DNA of 64,000 nt from Corallococcus silvisoli (GTDB lineage: Bacteria > Myxococcota > Myxococcia > Myxococcales > Myxococcaceae), in the NCBI RefSeq assembly GCF_009909145.1, contig NZ_JAAAPJ010000011.1, positions 1-64,000 on the forward strand, in the 5' to 3' direction. Both the position numbers and the translations under genes were made by a program. Position 1 is the first letter of the stretch. The number at the start of each line of letters is the position of its first letter. The notes beneath the pieces are model-generated. The model made no database searches. It saw only the letters and a program-made list of their open reading frames with translations, and was not told the origin of the DNA. Below, one piece after another: positions 40,701 through 50,267 of this stretch.

Positions 40701-42340
40701 GAACCCGGCTCGCGCTCGCCTTCGCCCTGCTCGCGCTGGTGCCGCTGGCGGTCGTCGTCCCGCTCACCGTGACGCGCCTGCGCGACACGCTGTCGCGCGA
40801 ACTGGACGCGCGCATGACGGCCGCCACCGCCTCCGCGCAGGAGTCCCTGGAACGCTCAGCCGCCACCGCTCGCCGCGCCGTGGAAGAGCTGGTGGAGAGC
40901 CCCGCCATGGAGGACCTCGTGCGCGAGGCGCGCACCGCCCCCTTGCGCGTCATCCAGGCCAACACCGCCGAAGGCCTGATGAAGAGCCGGGGCCTCACCG
41001 TCCTCACGATCTTCGACCGCAACGGCACCGTGCTCTCCTCTGGCCACCTGCCCGCCCGCCGCGGAGACCCCGACCCCGTGCTCTTCGCCGTGACGAAGGA
41101 GCCGTCTCCCAAACCCGTCCCCGTGCGAGTGGACGTCCGGGGCGACGCGGGCCTCCGTCAGGTCCCCGCGCTCGTCACCGCGCGGCCCGTCGACTACGGA
41201 GACGTGCGCCTGTGGGCCGTGGGCGGCGTGGTGCTGGATGACGGCCTCGCCCAACACCTGGCCCGCCTCACCCAGTCGGACGTGACGCTCCTGTCCGGCG
41301 ATACCCAGGTCGCGCACGCGGGCAGCGCGGCCCCGCCCACCGTCGCGCGCGTGCTGCCCCTGGGCGACGTGGCCTCCGTGCGCCTCACCTTCAGCCGCGC
41401 CGCCGCGCGCGAAGCGGAAGAGGGCGTCATGCGCGCGTTCCTCCTCCTCGCCGGCCTGGGCCTGGGCTTCGCCGCGCTCCTGGGCCTGCTGGTGTCGCGG
41501 TGGATGACGCGGCCGGTGGAGGCCCTCACCTCCGGCGCGCGCCGCGTGGCGGAAGGCGCGCTGGACGTGCAGGTGACGTCGAGGGCCTCCGGCGAAGTGG
41601 GCGAGCTGGTCCGGACGTTCAACCACATGACGTCCGAACTGAAGAACACCACCGAACGGCTGATGGCCACCGAGCGCATCGCCGCGTGGCAGGAGGTCGC
41701 CCGGCGGCTGGCGCACGAAATCAAGAACCCCCTCACCCCCATCCGCATGTCGCTGGAGACGCTGATGGCCGCGCACGAGGCGCGCCACCCCAGCTTCCCC
41801 GTCCTCTTCAAGGAGAGCGCGCGCGTGGTGCTGGAGGAGGTGGAGCGGCTGCGGCGCATCGTGGACGAGTTCAGCCGGTTCGCCCGCCTGCCCAAGCCCC
41901 AGCTCGCCCCCGTGGACCTGGGGGAGCTGGCCCAGGGCGTCCTCTCGCTGTACGCCGCGCCCCCCGAGGGCATCCAGCTGGTGCCCGCACTCCAGACCGG
42001 CGTGGTGGCCCAGGCGGACCGCGACCAGCTCACCCAGGTGCTCGTCAACCTGGTGAAGAACGCCGAGGAGGCGATGACGGGCAGGGGCGGCGCGCTCCGC
42101 GTGCGAGTGAAGGGCACCGACGCGGACGCCATCGTCGAGGTGGAGGACGACGGGCCCGGCATCCCCCCGGAGAACCGCGCCCGCATCTTCGAGCCCTACT
42201 TCACCACCAAGGACGGCGGCACCGGCCTGGGGCTCGCCATCGCCTCGCGCATCCTCCAGGAGCACGGCGGCCGGCTGGAGGTCGGCGGAGAACCGGGCCA
42301 GGGCGCCCGCTTCAGCGTCGTGCTCCCCCGCGCGAGCTGA
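40691..42340 (+). CDS. NtrY-like membrane histidine kinase
   Basis: A 549-aa protein with AAGGA 9 bp before its ATG. TM helices lie at about 8-28 and 245-268, enclosing a periplasmic sensor of about 215 residues (LTVLTIFDRNGTVLSSGHL, a dCACHE-like strand). HAMP follows (SRWMTRPVEALTSGARRVAEG), then HisKA with RLAHEIKNPLTPIRMS, the variant of NtrY/AtoS-type kinases, and a HATPase with NLVKNAEEAM, DDGPGIPPENR and GTGLGLAIA. Kinases of this type usually pair with NtrC-family regulators; none is adjacent, but one is at 13974. Its start overlaps the repeat gene, which links it to the solute-binding protein. Confidence 0.94.
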   Translation: MRLRTRLALAFALLALVPLAVVVPLTVTRLRDTLSRELDARMTAATASAQESLERSAATARRAVEELVESPAMEDLVREARTAPLRVIQANTAEGLMKSRGLTVLTIFDRNGTVLSSGHLPARRGDPDPVLFAVTKEPSPKPVPVRVDVRGDAGLRQVPALVTARPVDYGDVRLWAVGGVVLDDGLAQHLARLTQSDVTLLSGDTQVAHAGSAAPPTVARVLPLGDVASVRLTFSRAAAREAEEGVMRAFLLLAGLGLGFAALLGLLVSRWMTRPVEALTSGARRVAEGALDVQVTSRASGEVGELVRTFNHMTSELKNTTERLMATERIAAWQEVARRLAHEIKNPLTPIRMSLETLMAAHEARHPSFPVLFKESARVVLEEVERLRRIVDEFSRFARLPKPQLAPVDLGELAQGVLSLYAAPPEGIQLVPALQTGVVAQADRDQLTQVLVNLVKNAEEAMTGRGGALRVRVKGTDADAIVEVEDDGPGIPPENRARIFEPYFTTKDGGTGLGLAIASRILQEHGGRLEVGGEPGQGARFSVVLPRAS

Positions 42341-42364
42341 ACACCGCCCACGCCCCATGAACAG

Positions 42365-42401
42365 GAAGGCCCGGCACCTCGCGAGGAGGTCCCGGGCCTT
42401 C
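42365..42401. terminator. Bidirectional hairpin terminator
   Basis: GAAGGCCCGG (42365-42374) pairs with CCGGGCCTTC (42392-42401), and ACCTC/GAGGT pairs inside it. It lies 25 bp after the kinase stop, between convergent genes. No strong T tract follows on either side. Confidence 0.65.
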
Positions 42402-42433
42402 GGGCACGACGCGGCGGAGGAACCCGCCGGACC

Positions 42434-44569
42434 TCAGTCCTTGACGGGCGTCGCCTTGAGAGCGGCCTTGCCTTCCTTCACGTAGACCTGGAAGCGCACC
42501 GTCTTGCACGCGTACTTCGTGACGAGCTGCTCCTTGTTCTTGCGCAGCTTCTGCACGAACTTGTCGTACGTCAGGCCGTCCGCCAGCTCGCCGCAGCGCT
42601 CGCGCGTGGTGACGAACTCGCGGAAGACGTCCTGGAAGTGCTGCTCCTCCGATAGCGCCACCGCCGCCGCGCTGTTCGCGCCGGGCAGCGGCACCGCCTG
42701 GCCGCCGCTGGAGCGCGGAGGCGGCATCGGGATGGCCTCCGACGTGGGCCGGGTGCTCGCCTGGAGCAGCTCCCGGGGAATCGCCGCCACGCGCGTCGTC
42801 TCCGGCGAGTCCGGATCCGACGCCTGCGCCGCCGCCAGCGCGAACGGGTTGGCCGCCTGCTGGAGCGAGTACGCCGCCGTGGGCTGATCCTCGAAGGCGA
42901 ACGCGCCATGGCGCGGCGCGGCCGGGGCGAGGGGCTCACTCATCGGGGGCGAGTGGTCGAAGGGCATCGCCCCGCCCTGCCCGTACGCGGGGGGCGGCGC
43001 GAACGGCTCCGCCGCGGGAGGCGGGTAGGATGCGGGCGGTGACGGGAACGGGAACGACTCCACGCCCGCGAACGGATCCGCCATCGGCGCGGCCACCGGA
43101 GGCGGCCCCCCGAACGGCATCGGCGCGGCGGCGGACGGCGCCGGCATCGCGAACGGATCCGCCAGCGGCGCACCCGCCTGGGGAGCCGGCATCGCGAACG
43201 GATCCGCCGCCGGGCTGCCCGGGAACGGGAACGCATCCGCGCCCGCGAACGGATCCACCGCCGGGTTGACGGGCGGCGGCGCGACCGCGGCGAACGGGTT
43301 GGACACCGGCTCCGAGGAAACGCTCGACGCGAACGGGTTGGAGGCAGGCTCCGAGGGGAGGCTCGACGCGAACGGATCCGCCAGCGGCGCGGCCACGGCG
43401 GCAGGCGCCACGGCGGCCGGAGCCGGCGGCGAGGAGGCCACGGGCTGCGCGGCGGGAGGAGTGGACTGCGCGGCGAGCGCCGCCGACCACCCCAGCGTGT
43501 CCGAGTTGCCCGACGCCGTCTCCTCGCCAGAGGACTTCTGGCCACCGCCCATCAGCGCCGTCCAGACGAGGCTCAGCACGAACAGGCCCGCGAGCCCCAG
43601 GAGCGCGGTGTGCTGGTACGCGGCCAGCGGAGCCAGCGTCGCCGCGGTGCCGGCGAGGACCACGACCTCGTAGGGCGTGCCCTCCAGCGCCCGGCGCGCG
43701 CCGATGAACAGCGGGGCCTGGCCCCCCATCGCGTCGCCGTTGGTGAACGCGGGCAACTGCACGGGGCCCAGCGCTTCGAGCGAACCCGACTCCAGCACCG
43801 TGTCCTTCGCGCCCACGCTCAGCCGGGGCAGCGCGCCATCCAGCCGCGCCTTCTCCGGACCGACGCCTCCCACCACCTTGTCGCCCTGCACCAGCCCGAC
43901 CGCGGCCGCGGCCGACAGGTCCAGCGCGCCCTGCAGCGCGGTGTCCGCGCCCAGCGGCGCCCCCACCACCAGCGTCACGGCGGGAGCGGGGGTCGCGTCG
44001 CCCTTCCACGCCAGCGGCACGGACGCGAACACGTGAGGCGCCCCGAAGGCGTCCACCAGCGCCGTGCCCGCCTTGGCGAGCGCCGCCACATCCAGCGCGG
44101 CCGCGTCGGAGGACGGCTCGGCACCGGCGCGCGCATGGAAGCTCGCGTCACCGGCCACCACCGCCACCACCGCGCCCTGGAGCTCCTTGGGCAGGCCGGC
44201 CTCCGCGGCGGTGCGCAGGGCCCCGAAGCGCTCGGCGGTCAGCGGCAGGAGCGCGCCCGCGTCCTCCGCGTCCTTCGCGGCGTTGCGGTCGCGCGAATAC
44301 GAATACGAAGACTTCGCCACCACCGGAGCGGGGCGCAGCGCGTGCACGGCGGCCGCCACTTCGGGGCTGCCGGCCAGCTTCAGCGCCAGGGACTGCACTT
44401 CCGCGCGGCGAGCATCCACGCGACGTGCCACCTCGCCGATGCCCGAAGCGGCCTGGAGCGCGGCACCGTCCACCGCGCGCGCGCGCTGAGGCGCCGACAG
44501 CGTCGGAAGGTGAGCCAGACCCAGTCCGAGGACCAGGAGTGCGAACAGCAGGAACTTGAGGCGGACCAT
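42434..44569 (-). CDS. Membrane protein with DPFA/NPFA-rich disordered region
   Basis: A 711-aa protein. An N-terminal TM or signal segment (FLLFALLVLGLGLAHL) is followed by a 270-residue domain with a CACHE-like feel (LQGAVVAVVAGDASFH, GGVGPEKARLDG), then a second TM helix (TALLGLAGLFVLSLVWTAL, about 315-333). Residues 340-600 are Pro/Ala-rich and hold five DPFA and three NPFA motifs plus EPFA and MPF variants. The C-terminal 70 residues form a compact domain (FQDVFREFVTTRERCGELADG, read in part; KYACKTVRFQVYVKEGKAAL). The last domain probably lies in the cytoplasm and the DPF-type motifs may bind a partner. No function is recognised. Confidence 0.85.
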   Translation of the reverse strand: MVRLKFLLFALLVLGLGLAHLPTLSAPQRARAVDGAALQAASGIGEVARRVDARRAEVQSLALKLAGSPEVAAAVHALRPAPVVAKSSYSYSRDRNAAKDAEDAGALLPLTAERFGALRTAAEAGLPKELQGAVVAVVAGDASFHARAGAEPSSDAAALDVAALAKAGTALVDAFGAPHVFASVPLAWKGDATPAPAVTLVVGAPLGADTALQGALDLSAAAAVGLVQGDKVVGGVGPEKARLDGALPRLSVGAKDTVLESGSLEALGPVQLPAFTNGDAMGGQAPLFIGARRALEGTPYEVVVLAGTAATLAPLAAYQHTALLGLAGLFVLSLVWTALMGGGQKSSGEETASGNSDTLGWSAALAAQSTPPAAQPVASSPPAPAAVAPAAVAAPLADPFASSLPSEPASNPFASSVSSEPVSNPFAAVAPPPVNPAVDPFAGADAFPFPGSPAADPFAMPAPQAGAPLADPFAMPAPSAAAPMPFGGPPPVAAPMADPFAGVESFPFPSPPASYPPPAAEPFAPPPAYGQGGAMPFDHSPPMSEPLAPAAPRHGAFAFEDQPTAAYSLQQAANPFALAAAQASDPDSPETTRVAAIPRELLQASTRPTSEAIPMPPPRSSGGQAVPLPGANSAAAVALSEEQHFQDVFREFVTTRERCGELADGLTYDKFVQKLRKNKEQLVTKYACKTVRFQVYVKEGKAALKATPVKD

Positions 44570-44642
44570 CGCCGTCCTTTAGCCCAGGGGTGAGGGGTCC
44601 GCTTATAGCGTCCACCGTTCGACCCCAGCAAGGAACTGGCCC

Positions 44643-44696
44643 GAAGGAGCCCGGGGGCCGGACGCCCGGCTGGCATCCGGAATTCCCGGGCCCTTC
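44643..44696 (-). terminator. Long imperfect hairpin after the hibernation-factor gene
   Basis: GAAGGAGCCCGGG (44643-44655) pairs, with one bulge, with CCCGGGCCCTTC (44685-44696), with further GC-rich pairing inside. It starts 27 bp after the stop of the minus-strand hibernation factor gene and precedes the next minus-strand start region. No T tract. Confidence 0.4.
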
Positions 44697-44723
44697 GTCC
44701 CGCCGCGCCGCGAAGGGGGGCGC

Positions 44724-45083
44724 CTAGTAGTTCGAGGCGTCCGCGTTGAGGTCGTACGGCAGCCCGTTCGTCGCGATGCCGCGACGGCGCTCCACCGCGC
44801 GCTTGATGGCCTTCTCCAGGCGGTCACGCGTTGCGTCGATGGCCTGGAACAACGTCTCCGACGTCTCCGTCACGTGCACCGACTCCATGCCAGGCAGGCG
44901 CACCGTCACCCGGCACTCCTTGTCCACGCCTCCCTTGGGCCCGTTGATGTCCACGAGCGCGATGTCGATCTCCGACGCCTCGTCCTCGGCGAACCGCTCG
45001 ATGTGGGCCACCAGGTGCGTGTCCACATACGCCTTGAGGTTGTCCGTCAGCCCCAGATGCACTCCACGCAACAACACCTTCAT
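44724..45083 (-). CDS. Ribosome hibernation factor (HPF/RaiA family, short form)
   Basis: A 119-aa protein; GGAGGTGA lies just before the ATG at 45081-45083. The fold signature is present: LRGVHLGLTDNLKAYVDTHL, an acidic strand, ECRVTVRLPGMESVHVTETSE (read in parts), LFQAIDATRDRLEKAIKRAVER. Such proteins bind the 30S decoding centre and keep ribosomes inactive in stationary phase. It lacks the C-terminal dimerization domain of long HPF, so it is like HPF-short/YfiA; the tail is RRGIATNGLPYDLNADASNY. Stationary-phase or developmental expression is likely but no promoter was identified. Confidence 0.94.
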   Translation of the reverse strand: MKVLLRGVHLGLTDNLKAYVDTHLVAHIERFAEDEASEIDIALVDINGPKGGVDKECRVTVRLPGMESVHVTETSETLFQAIDATRDRLEKAIKRAVERRRGIATNGLPYDLNADASNY

Positions 45084-45242
45084 GGATTCACCTCCGGGCA
45101 CAAACATGGGCAGTCCCCCGCCCGCCCGTGAGGGGCTGACGCAAGCCCTCCCGCCTGCCCTCCCCCAAGGCAGCCGTCCGGACGGCATGGCGCCCGGGAC
45201 ACCGTGGACGAATCCCGCCCAGCACCGGGTTGCTCTAGTCGC

Positions 45243-45605
45243 ATGGATGGCGAGCGAATCAGGGTCCTTCTGGTGGAAGACGACGGGGACAGCCGCGAGC
45301 TGCTGGCGGAGCTGTTGGAGGACGCCTTCGACGTGACCACCGCCGTGGACGGCGTGGCGGGGCTGAAGGCGTTCGAGGACACGCGCCCGGACGTCGTGGT
45401 GACGGACGAGTCCCTGCCCGGAATGAACGGCACGGAGCTGGCCCAACAGGTGAAGGAGCGCGAGCCCAGGGCCCGCGTCGTCCTGGTCTCCGGCTACGCG
45501 CAGGTGGAGGGCGCGGACTACTGCGACGCCGTGCTGCGCAAGCCCATCGACGTGGAGCGCCTGAGCCGGATGGTGGGCGAGCTGGGAGACGCCGCGCGGC
45601 ACTGA
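45243..45605 (+). CDS. Single-domain response regulator
   Basis: A 120-aa receiver from ATG 45243. It has RVLLVEDDGDSREL (acidic pocket), phospho-acceptor Asp in VVVTDESLPGMNG (about 54), the conserved Ser in VLVSGYAQ, and Lys in VLRKPID. There is no output domain, so it acts by protein contact or as a phosphorelay intermediate. It stands alone between the divergent hibernation factor and a zinc-ribbon protein, with no kinase nearby. Confidence 0.93.
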   Translation: MDGERIRVLLVEDDGDSRELLAELLEDAFDVTTAVDGVAGLKAFEDTRPDVVVTDESLPGMNGTELAQQVKEREPRARVVLVSGYAQVEGADYCDAVLRKPIDVERLSRMVGELGDAARH

Positions 45606-45682
45606 GGGACATTCGCGCGGGGCACCGCCTGCCATCCGCGCGATCCGTTCCTAACATTCCAGCCATCGCCCAGGAGGGCCCC

Positions 45683-46141
45683 ATGAGGTACTGCGCACGG
45701 TGTGGCTCGGAGTATCAGGACAGTGTCGTGGACTGCACGGATTGCCCCAACCACCCGCCGCTCGTGTCGGCGGAGGAGATGCGCGACCGGGGGCTTCCCC
45801 TCCCGCATGAGCTGGACAAGCACCGCTTCGTGAGGGCGGGCACCGCGGACGACCCGGTGACGGCCCAGGTCTACGCGGAGGTGCTGGACGAGCACCGCAT
45901 CCCGCGCATCGTGAGGCCCGGCCGCTCGGGCGTCGTGGACGAGATCACCACGGGCAACCTGATGCCCTGGTGGGAGCTGCTGGTGCCGGACACGCTCCAG
46001 GCGCGCGCCGCCACGCTGCTGGAGGAGACGAAGCTGCAGGGGCTCGCCACCGCGGCCGAGGCCGGCCGCGCCGCAGAGGAAGAGGAGCGCGAGGGAGAGC
46101 AGGCGCGTCAGCCGGTGGACACCGCGCCCCCAGCCCTCTGA
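45683..46141 (+). CDS. Zinc-ribbon protein with DUF2007-like domain
   Basis: A 152-aa protein. The N-terminus MRYCARCGSEYQDSVVDCTD continues to a second CxxC (CTDC), a zinc ribbon. Residues 55-120 (TAQVYAEVLDEHRIPRIVR, then WWELLVPDTLQARAATLLEE) resemble the DUF2007/putative signal-transducing fold, which has a ferredoxin-like layout. The acidic C-terminal tail is low-complexity. The role is unknown. It lies 77 bp after the response regulator on the same strand. Confidence 0.83.
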   Translation: MRYCARCGSEYQDSVVDCTDCPNHPPLVSAEEMRDRGLPLPHELDKHRFVRAGTADDPVTAQVYAEVLDEHRIPRIVRPGRSGVVDEITTGNLMPWWELLVPDTLQARAATLLEETKLQGLATAAEAGRAAEEEEREGEQARQPVDTAPPAL

Positions 46142-46154
46142 CAGCGACAGGGCC

Positions 46155-47102
46155 TCAGGGCGCGCCGACGTCCGCGCGGCCCCGGGCGGGCGCGGGCTGT
46201 GACGCGAGCGTGGCGGGCGGACGCCGGGCCTCGAAGAGGCTCACGCCCGTCACCCGCCACTTGTCGTACCGCGCGTTGCGGGCGAGGAACGTCTCCAGGT
46301 CCTCGTCCACCACGCGGTTGTAGCCGCCCTTGGACGCGTGGCGCAGGTACGTGCGCTTCTTCTTCTGCACCACGAAGCCCAGGTGCGTGATGCGCGTCGC
46401 CTTCTGGGGCAGGTCCTCGCGCATCACCACGAGGATGGTGCCGGAGGGCACCTCGCGCGCGTGGGTGAGCACCTTCTCCAGCGGAATCATGTTGAGGGTG
46501 AAGGTGCCCACGGGCTGGCGCTCGCGCGGCAGCTGCAAGGCCATGGACGACTTCGACTGCCAGGTGCGCGCGGTGAGCGTCTTGGTGACGGCGACGCTGT
46601 CGTCCTTCGCGTACTGGCGCGTCACGTCCACCAGCAGGCCCTTCTTGATGTTGTTGGGCAGCCACTGCGCTTCCATCAAGTGGTTGCGGTCCTCGTAGGA
46701 GGGCGTGCTCGCGTAGCGGATCCGCTCCAGCAGCGCCGGCACCTCGGGCTCGGCGTGGGCCATGCTCAGGGCCAGCGTCTCCTCCACGAAGGTGAGGCAG
46801 TCCACCGCGTCCAGGCGGAAGGGGGGGTCGGGGTCCACGCCCTGGCCCTCGCCCAGGGGCGAGAGGACGTAGGGCGTGTTGAGGAAGCGCTCGCTCATCC
46901 CCAGCAGGCGCTCGGCAAGCGGCGCCTCGGCCGGGTCCGCGATGAGGGCCGCGCGCTGTTCGGGCGTGAGCGGGGTCCAACCGTTCTCCCGCACGGGGGA
47001 CATCGGCGCGGGCGCGGTGGGCACCGCCTTCGTGGGCGTCCTCGGGCTCATGGCCGGCGCCTGCGCCAGGAGCGCGAGCGCGAACACCCCGGCGAGGTTC
47101 AC
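46155..47102 (-). CDS. DUF1460 family protein (NlpC/P60-like amidase fold)
   Basis: A 315-aa protein; GTG 47100-47102 overlaps the upstream HEAT-gene stop. A signal peptide (LAGVFALALLAQAPA) is present. LDAVDCLTFVEETLALSM has the conserved Cys of the DUF1460 catalytic site, RITHLGFVV the His, and LRHASKGGYNRVVDEDLETF the final conserved segment. The family belongs to the NlpC/P60 superfamily and includes N-acetylmuramoyl-L-alanine amidase-like enzymes that act on peptidoglycan or its fragments. It is expressed with a HEAT-repeat exported protein that may regulate or present it. Confidence 0.9.
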   Translation of the reverse strand: MNLAGVFALALLAQAPAMSPRTPTKAVPTAPAPMSPVRENGWTPLTPEQRAALIADPAEAPLAERLLGMSERFLNTPYVLSPLGEGQGVDPDPPFRLDAVDCLTFVEETLALSMAHAEPEVPALLERIRYASTPSYEDRNHLMEAQWLPNNIKKGLLVDVTRQYAKDDSVAVTKTLTARTWQSKSSMALQLPRERQPVGTFTLNMIPLEKVLTHAREVPSGTILVVMREDLPQKATRITHLGFVVQKKKRTYLRHASKGGYNRVVDEDLETFLARNARYDKWRVTGVSLFEARRPPATLASQPAPARGRADVGAP

Positions 47103-48082
47103 GGCGCCACCCCCGCCTTGCGCAGGATGGCCTTGCGCCGGTCGTCCGCGAGTTGCAGCGTCTCCAGCTCCTTCTCGTAGACGAGCTTCTCCTCGCCCTT
47201 GGCGTTCCAGGACGCGAGCACCAGCCAGTCGAGCGACGCGGCATCCCCGCCCTGGTACAGCACGCGCGCGGCGGTCGCGGCCACGGTGCGGTCCGCGTCC
47301 TGGAGCAGCGGCGACAGCACGGGGCCCGCCTTCTTCGCCGGCACGCCCTCGAAGAGCACGAGTCCCTGGCGGCGCACGAACTTGTCGGAGTTGCCAAGCA
47401 GCTTCTGCGCGAAGGCGAAGCCCTCGGGCGCGCCCAGCCGGCACAGCCCCCGCGCCGCGGCGAAGCGCGTGCTCTCCGAATCGCTGTCCAGGTAGGCCTT
47501 GAGCGGGGCCTTCTGCTTCGGGTCGCCGGAGGCGCCCACGGCCTCCAGCAGCGCCGCGCGGACCTCCAGGTCCTGCTCGGCCTTCACGGCGGCCATCAGC
47601 GGCTTGCCCATCTTGGGGTTGCGCGACGCGCCCAGGGCCCGGGCCGCCTCGCGGCGCACGCCGCTGCTCTTGTCCTCCAGGAGCGGCAGCACCGCACCGG
47701 TGTTGCGGCTGCCCAGGCGGGCGAGCCCTTGCGCCGCGTACATGCGCACGGTGCTGTCCCCGTCCGACGCCAGCTTCACCAGGGTGGCCTCCCCGGTGCG
47801 CGCGCCCAGCGACGCCAGGAGGGCCGCCAGGTTGCGGCGCGTGCGCTCATCGAAGGCGGTCCGCAGCAGCGGGCCAATCTCCTCGGCGGCGTAGGCCTCC
47901 TCGCGCAGGAAGTGCAGGCGCGACGCGGCGGCCGGCACGGGGCTGCCATTGGCCACCTGGGCGAGCACGACGTCCGCCTCCGCGCGGCTCTGGGCCCGCT
48001 TCGACGCGGAACCGGGGCCGCCCAGGGCGGTCAGGGGCAGGAGCAGCAAGGCAAGCAGGGCACGGACGGACGGAGCACGCAC
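47099..48082 (-). CDS. Exported HEAT-repeat protein
   Basis: A 327-aa protein beginning with GTG 48080-48082 and a signal peptide (ALLALLLLPLTALG). From residue 75 to the end there are at least six HEAT-type helical pairs (VRMYAAQGLARLGS, VRREAARALGASRNPK, VRAALLEAVGASGDP, TRFAAARGLCRLGAP, TVAATAARVLYQGGD). Such solenoids bind partner proteins. It probably works in the periplasm with the DUF1460 enzyme encoded by the overlapping downstream gene. It diverges from the DUF4398 lipoprotein across about 155 bp. Confidence 0.9.
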   Translation of the reverse strand: MRAPSVRALLALLLLPLTALGGPGSASKRAQSRAEADVVLAQVANGSPVPAAASRLHFLREEAYAAEEIGPLLRTAFDERTRRNLAALLASLGARTGEATLVKLASDGDSTVRMYAAQGLARLGSRNTGAVLPLLEDKSSGVRREAARALGASRNPKMGKPLMAAVKAEQDLEVRAALLEAVGASGDPKQKAPLKAYLDSDSESTRFAAARGLCRLGAPEGFAFAQKLLGNSDKFVRRQGLVLFEGVPAKKAGPVLSPLLQDADRTVAATAARVLYQGGDAASLDWLVLASWNAKGEEKLVYEKELETLQLADDRRKAILRKAGVAP

Positions 48083-48237
48083 AGGGGCGGAACGATGGCA
48101 AGCACCGCCCCCGCCGTCAAAGTCCACCCCGCGCGCCCGGCGCCCTGCCCCACCCCAACCGCCCGATTCTTGACCCCCCCGAGGGCGATTGATACGACCG
48201 ACGCCAGTCCCTCCGCTTCTGGACCGAGGCCCCCGTG

Positions 48238-48555
48238 ATGACGAAGCAGTCGCTCCTGTTGGCGGTCGCGGGCGTGCTGACCGCATGTGGCCCCGTGAAG
48301 TCCACGTCGAACATCCTCGATGCCGAGGTGCAGATCCAGGCCGCGCGCACGGCCGGGGCGGAGAAGGAAGCCCCCTACGAGTGGACGGCCGCGAACCTCT
48401 ACCTCCAGAAGGCGCGCGAGGAGGTCGGCTATTCGGACTACCAGTCCGGTGTGGACTTCGCGGTGAAGGCCTCGCGCTTCGCCAATGAGGCGCGCGAGAA
48501 GGCCATGTCCGCCGCCAACTCCGGCGACTCCCAGGGCCGCCCCCAGAACCCGTGA
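48238..48555 (+). CDS. DUF4398-type small lipoprotein
   Basis: A 105-aa protein from ATG 48238 (GTG 48235 is possible); GAGG lies 8 bp upstream. LLLAVAGVLTACG is a lipobox. The mature part, AEVQIQAARTAGAEKEAPYEW followed by LYLQKAREEVGYSDYQSGVDF, is the helical DUF4398 pattern that often precedes OmpA domains in larger lipoproteins. Here it is a separate gene 17 bp before an OmpA-family lipoprotein whose own N-terminus has the same helical pattern, so the two are likely partners at the outer membrane. Confidence 0.88.
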   Translation: MTKQSLLLAVAGVLTACGPVKSTSNILDAEVQIQAARTAGAEKEAPYEWTAANLYLQKAREEVGYSDYQSGVDFAVKASRFANEAREKAMSAANSGDSQGRPQNP

Positions 48556-48572
48556 CGCCCGAGCGCTCTCCG

Positions 48573-50000
<1,428 letters not shown>

Positions 50001-50012
50001 CGTCCGCCCCAC

Positions 50013-50033
50013 CCCGCTCCACCTCGGAGCGGG
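50013..50033 (+). terminator. Hairpin after the OmpA-TSP3 gene
   Basis: CCCGCTCC-ACCTC-GGAGCGGG: a perfect 8-bp GC-rich stem with a 5-nt loop, 13 bp after the stop codon. No T tract follows. The rest of the gap up to the truD stop (50034-50267) shows no gene. Confidence 0.5.
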
Positions 50034-50267
50034 ACCCGCGGTCCCCAGCGCCTCCCCAAGCCTCACGCCCAGGGAGGCGCGGTCATTTCCAGCGGAAACA
50101 CGAAGCCGTCATGGGAGTCAGGACGCAAGCGCCGGCGAGGAATGGGCGGCGTCCCGTCCGCGAGCAGGTCGGATCCACCGCCAGCGGGCCACCCCGGCCC
50201 TGTCCCGCGCAGGGGGCCTCCACCGTGACCGCGCGGCGGGGGAACGCCAGCGCGGCCCGTGGATGCC

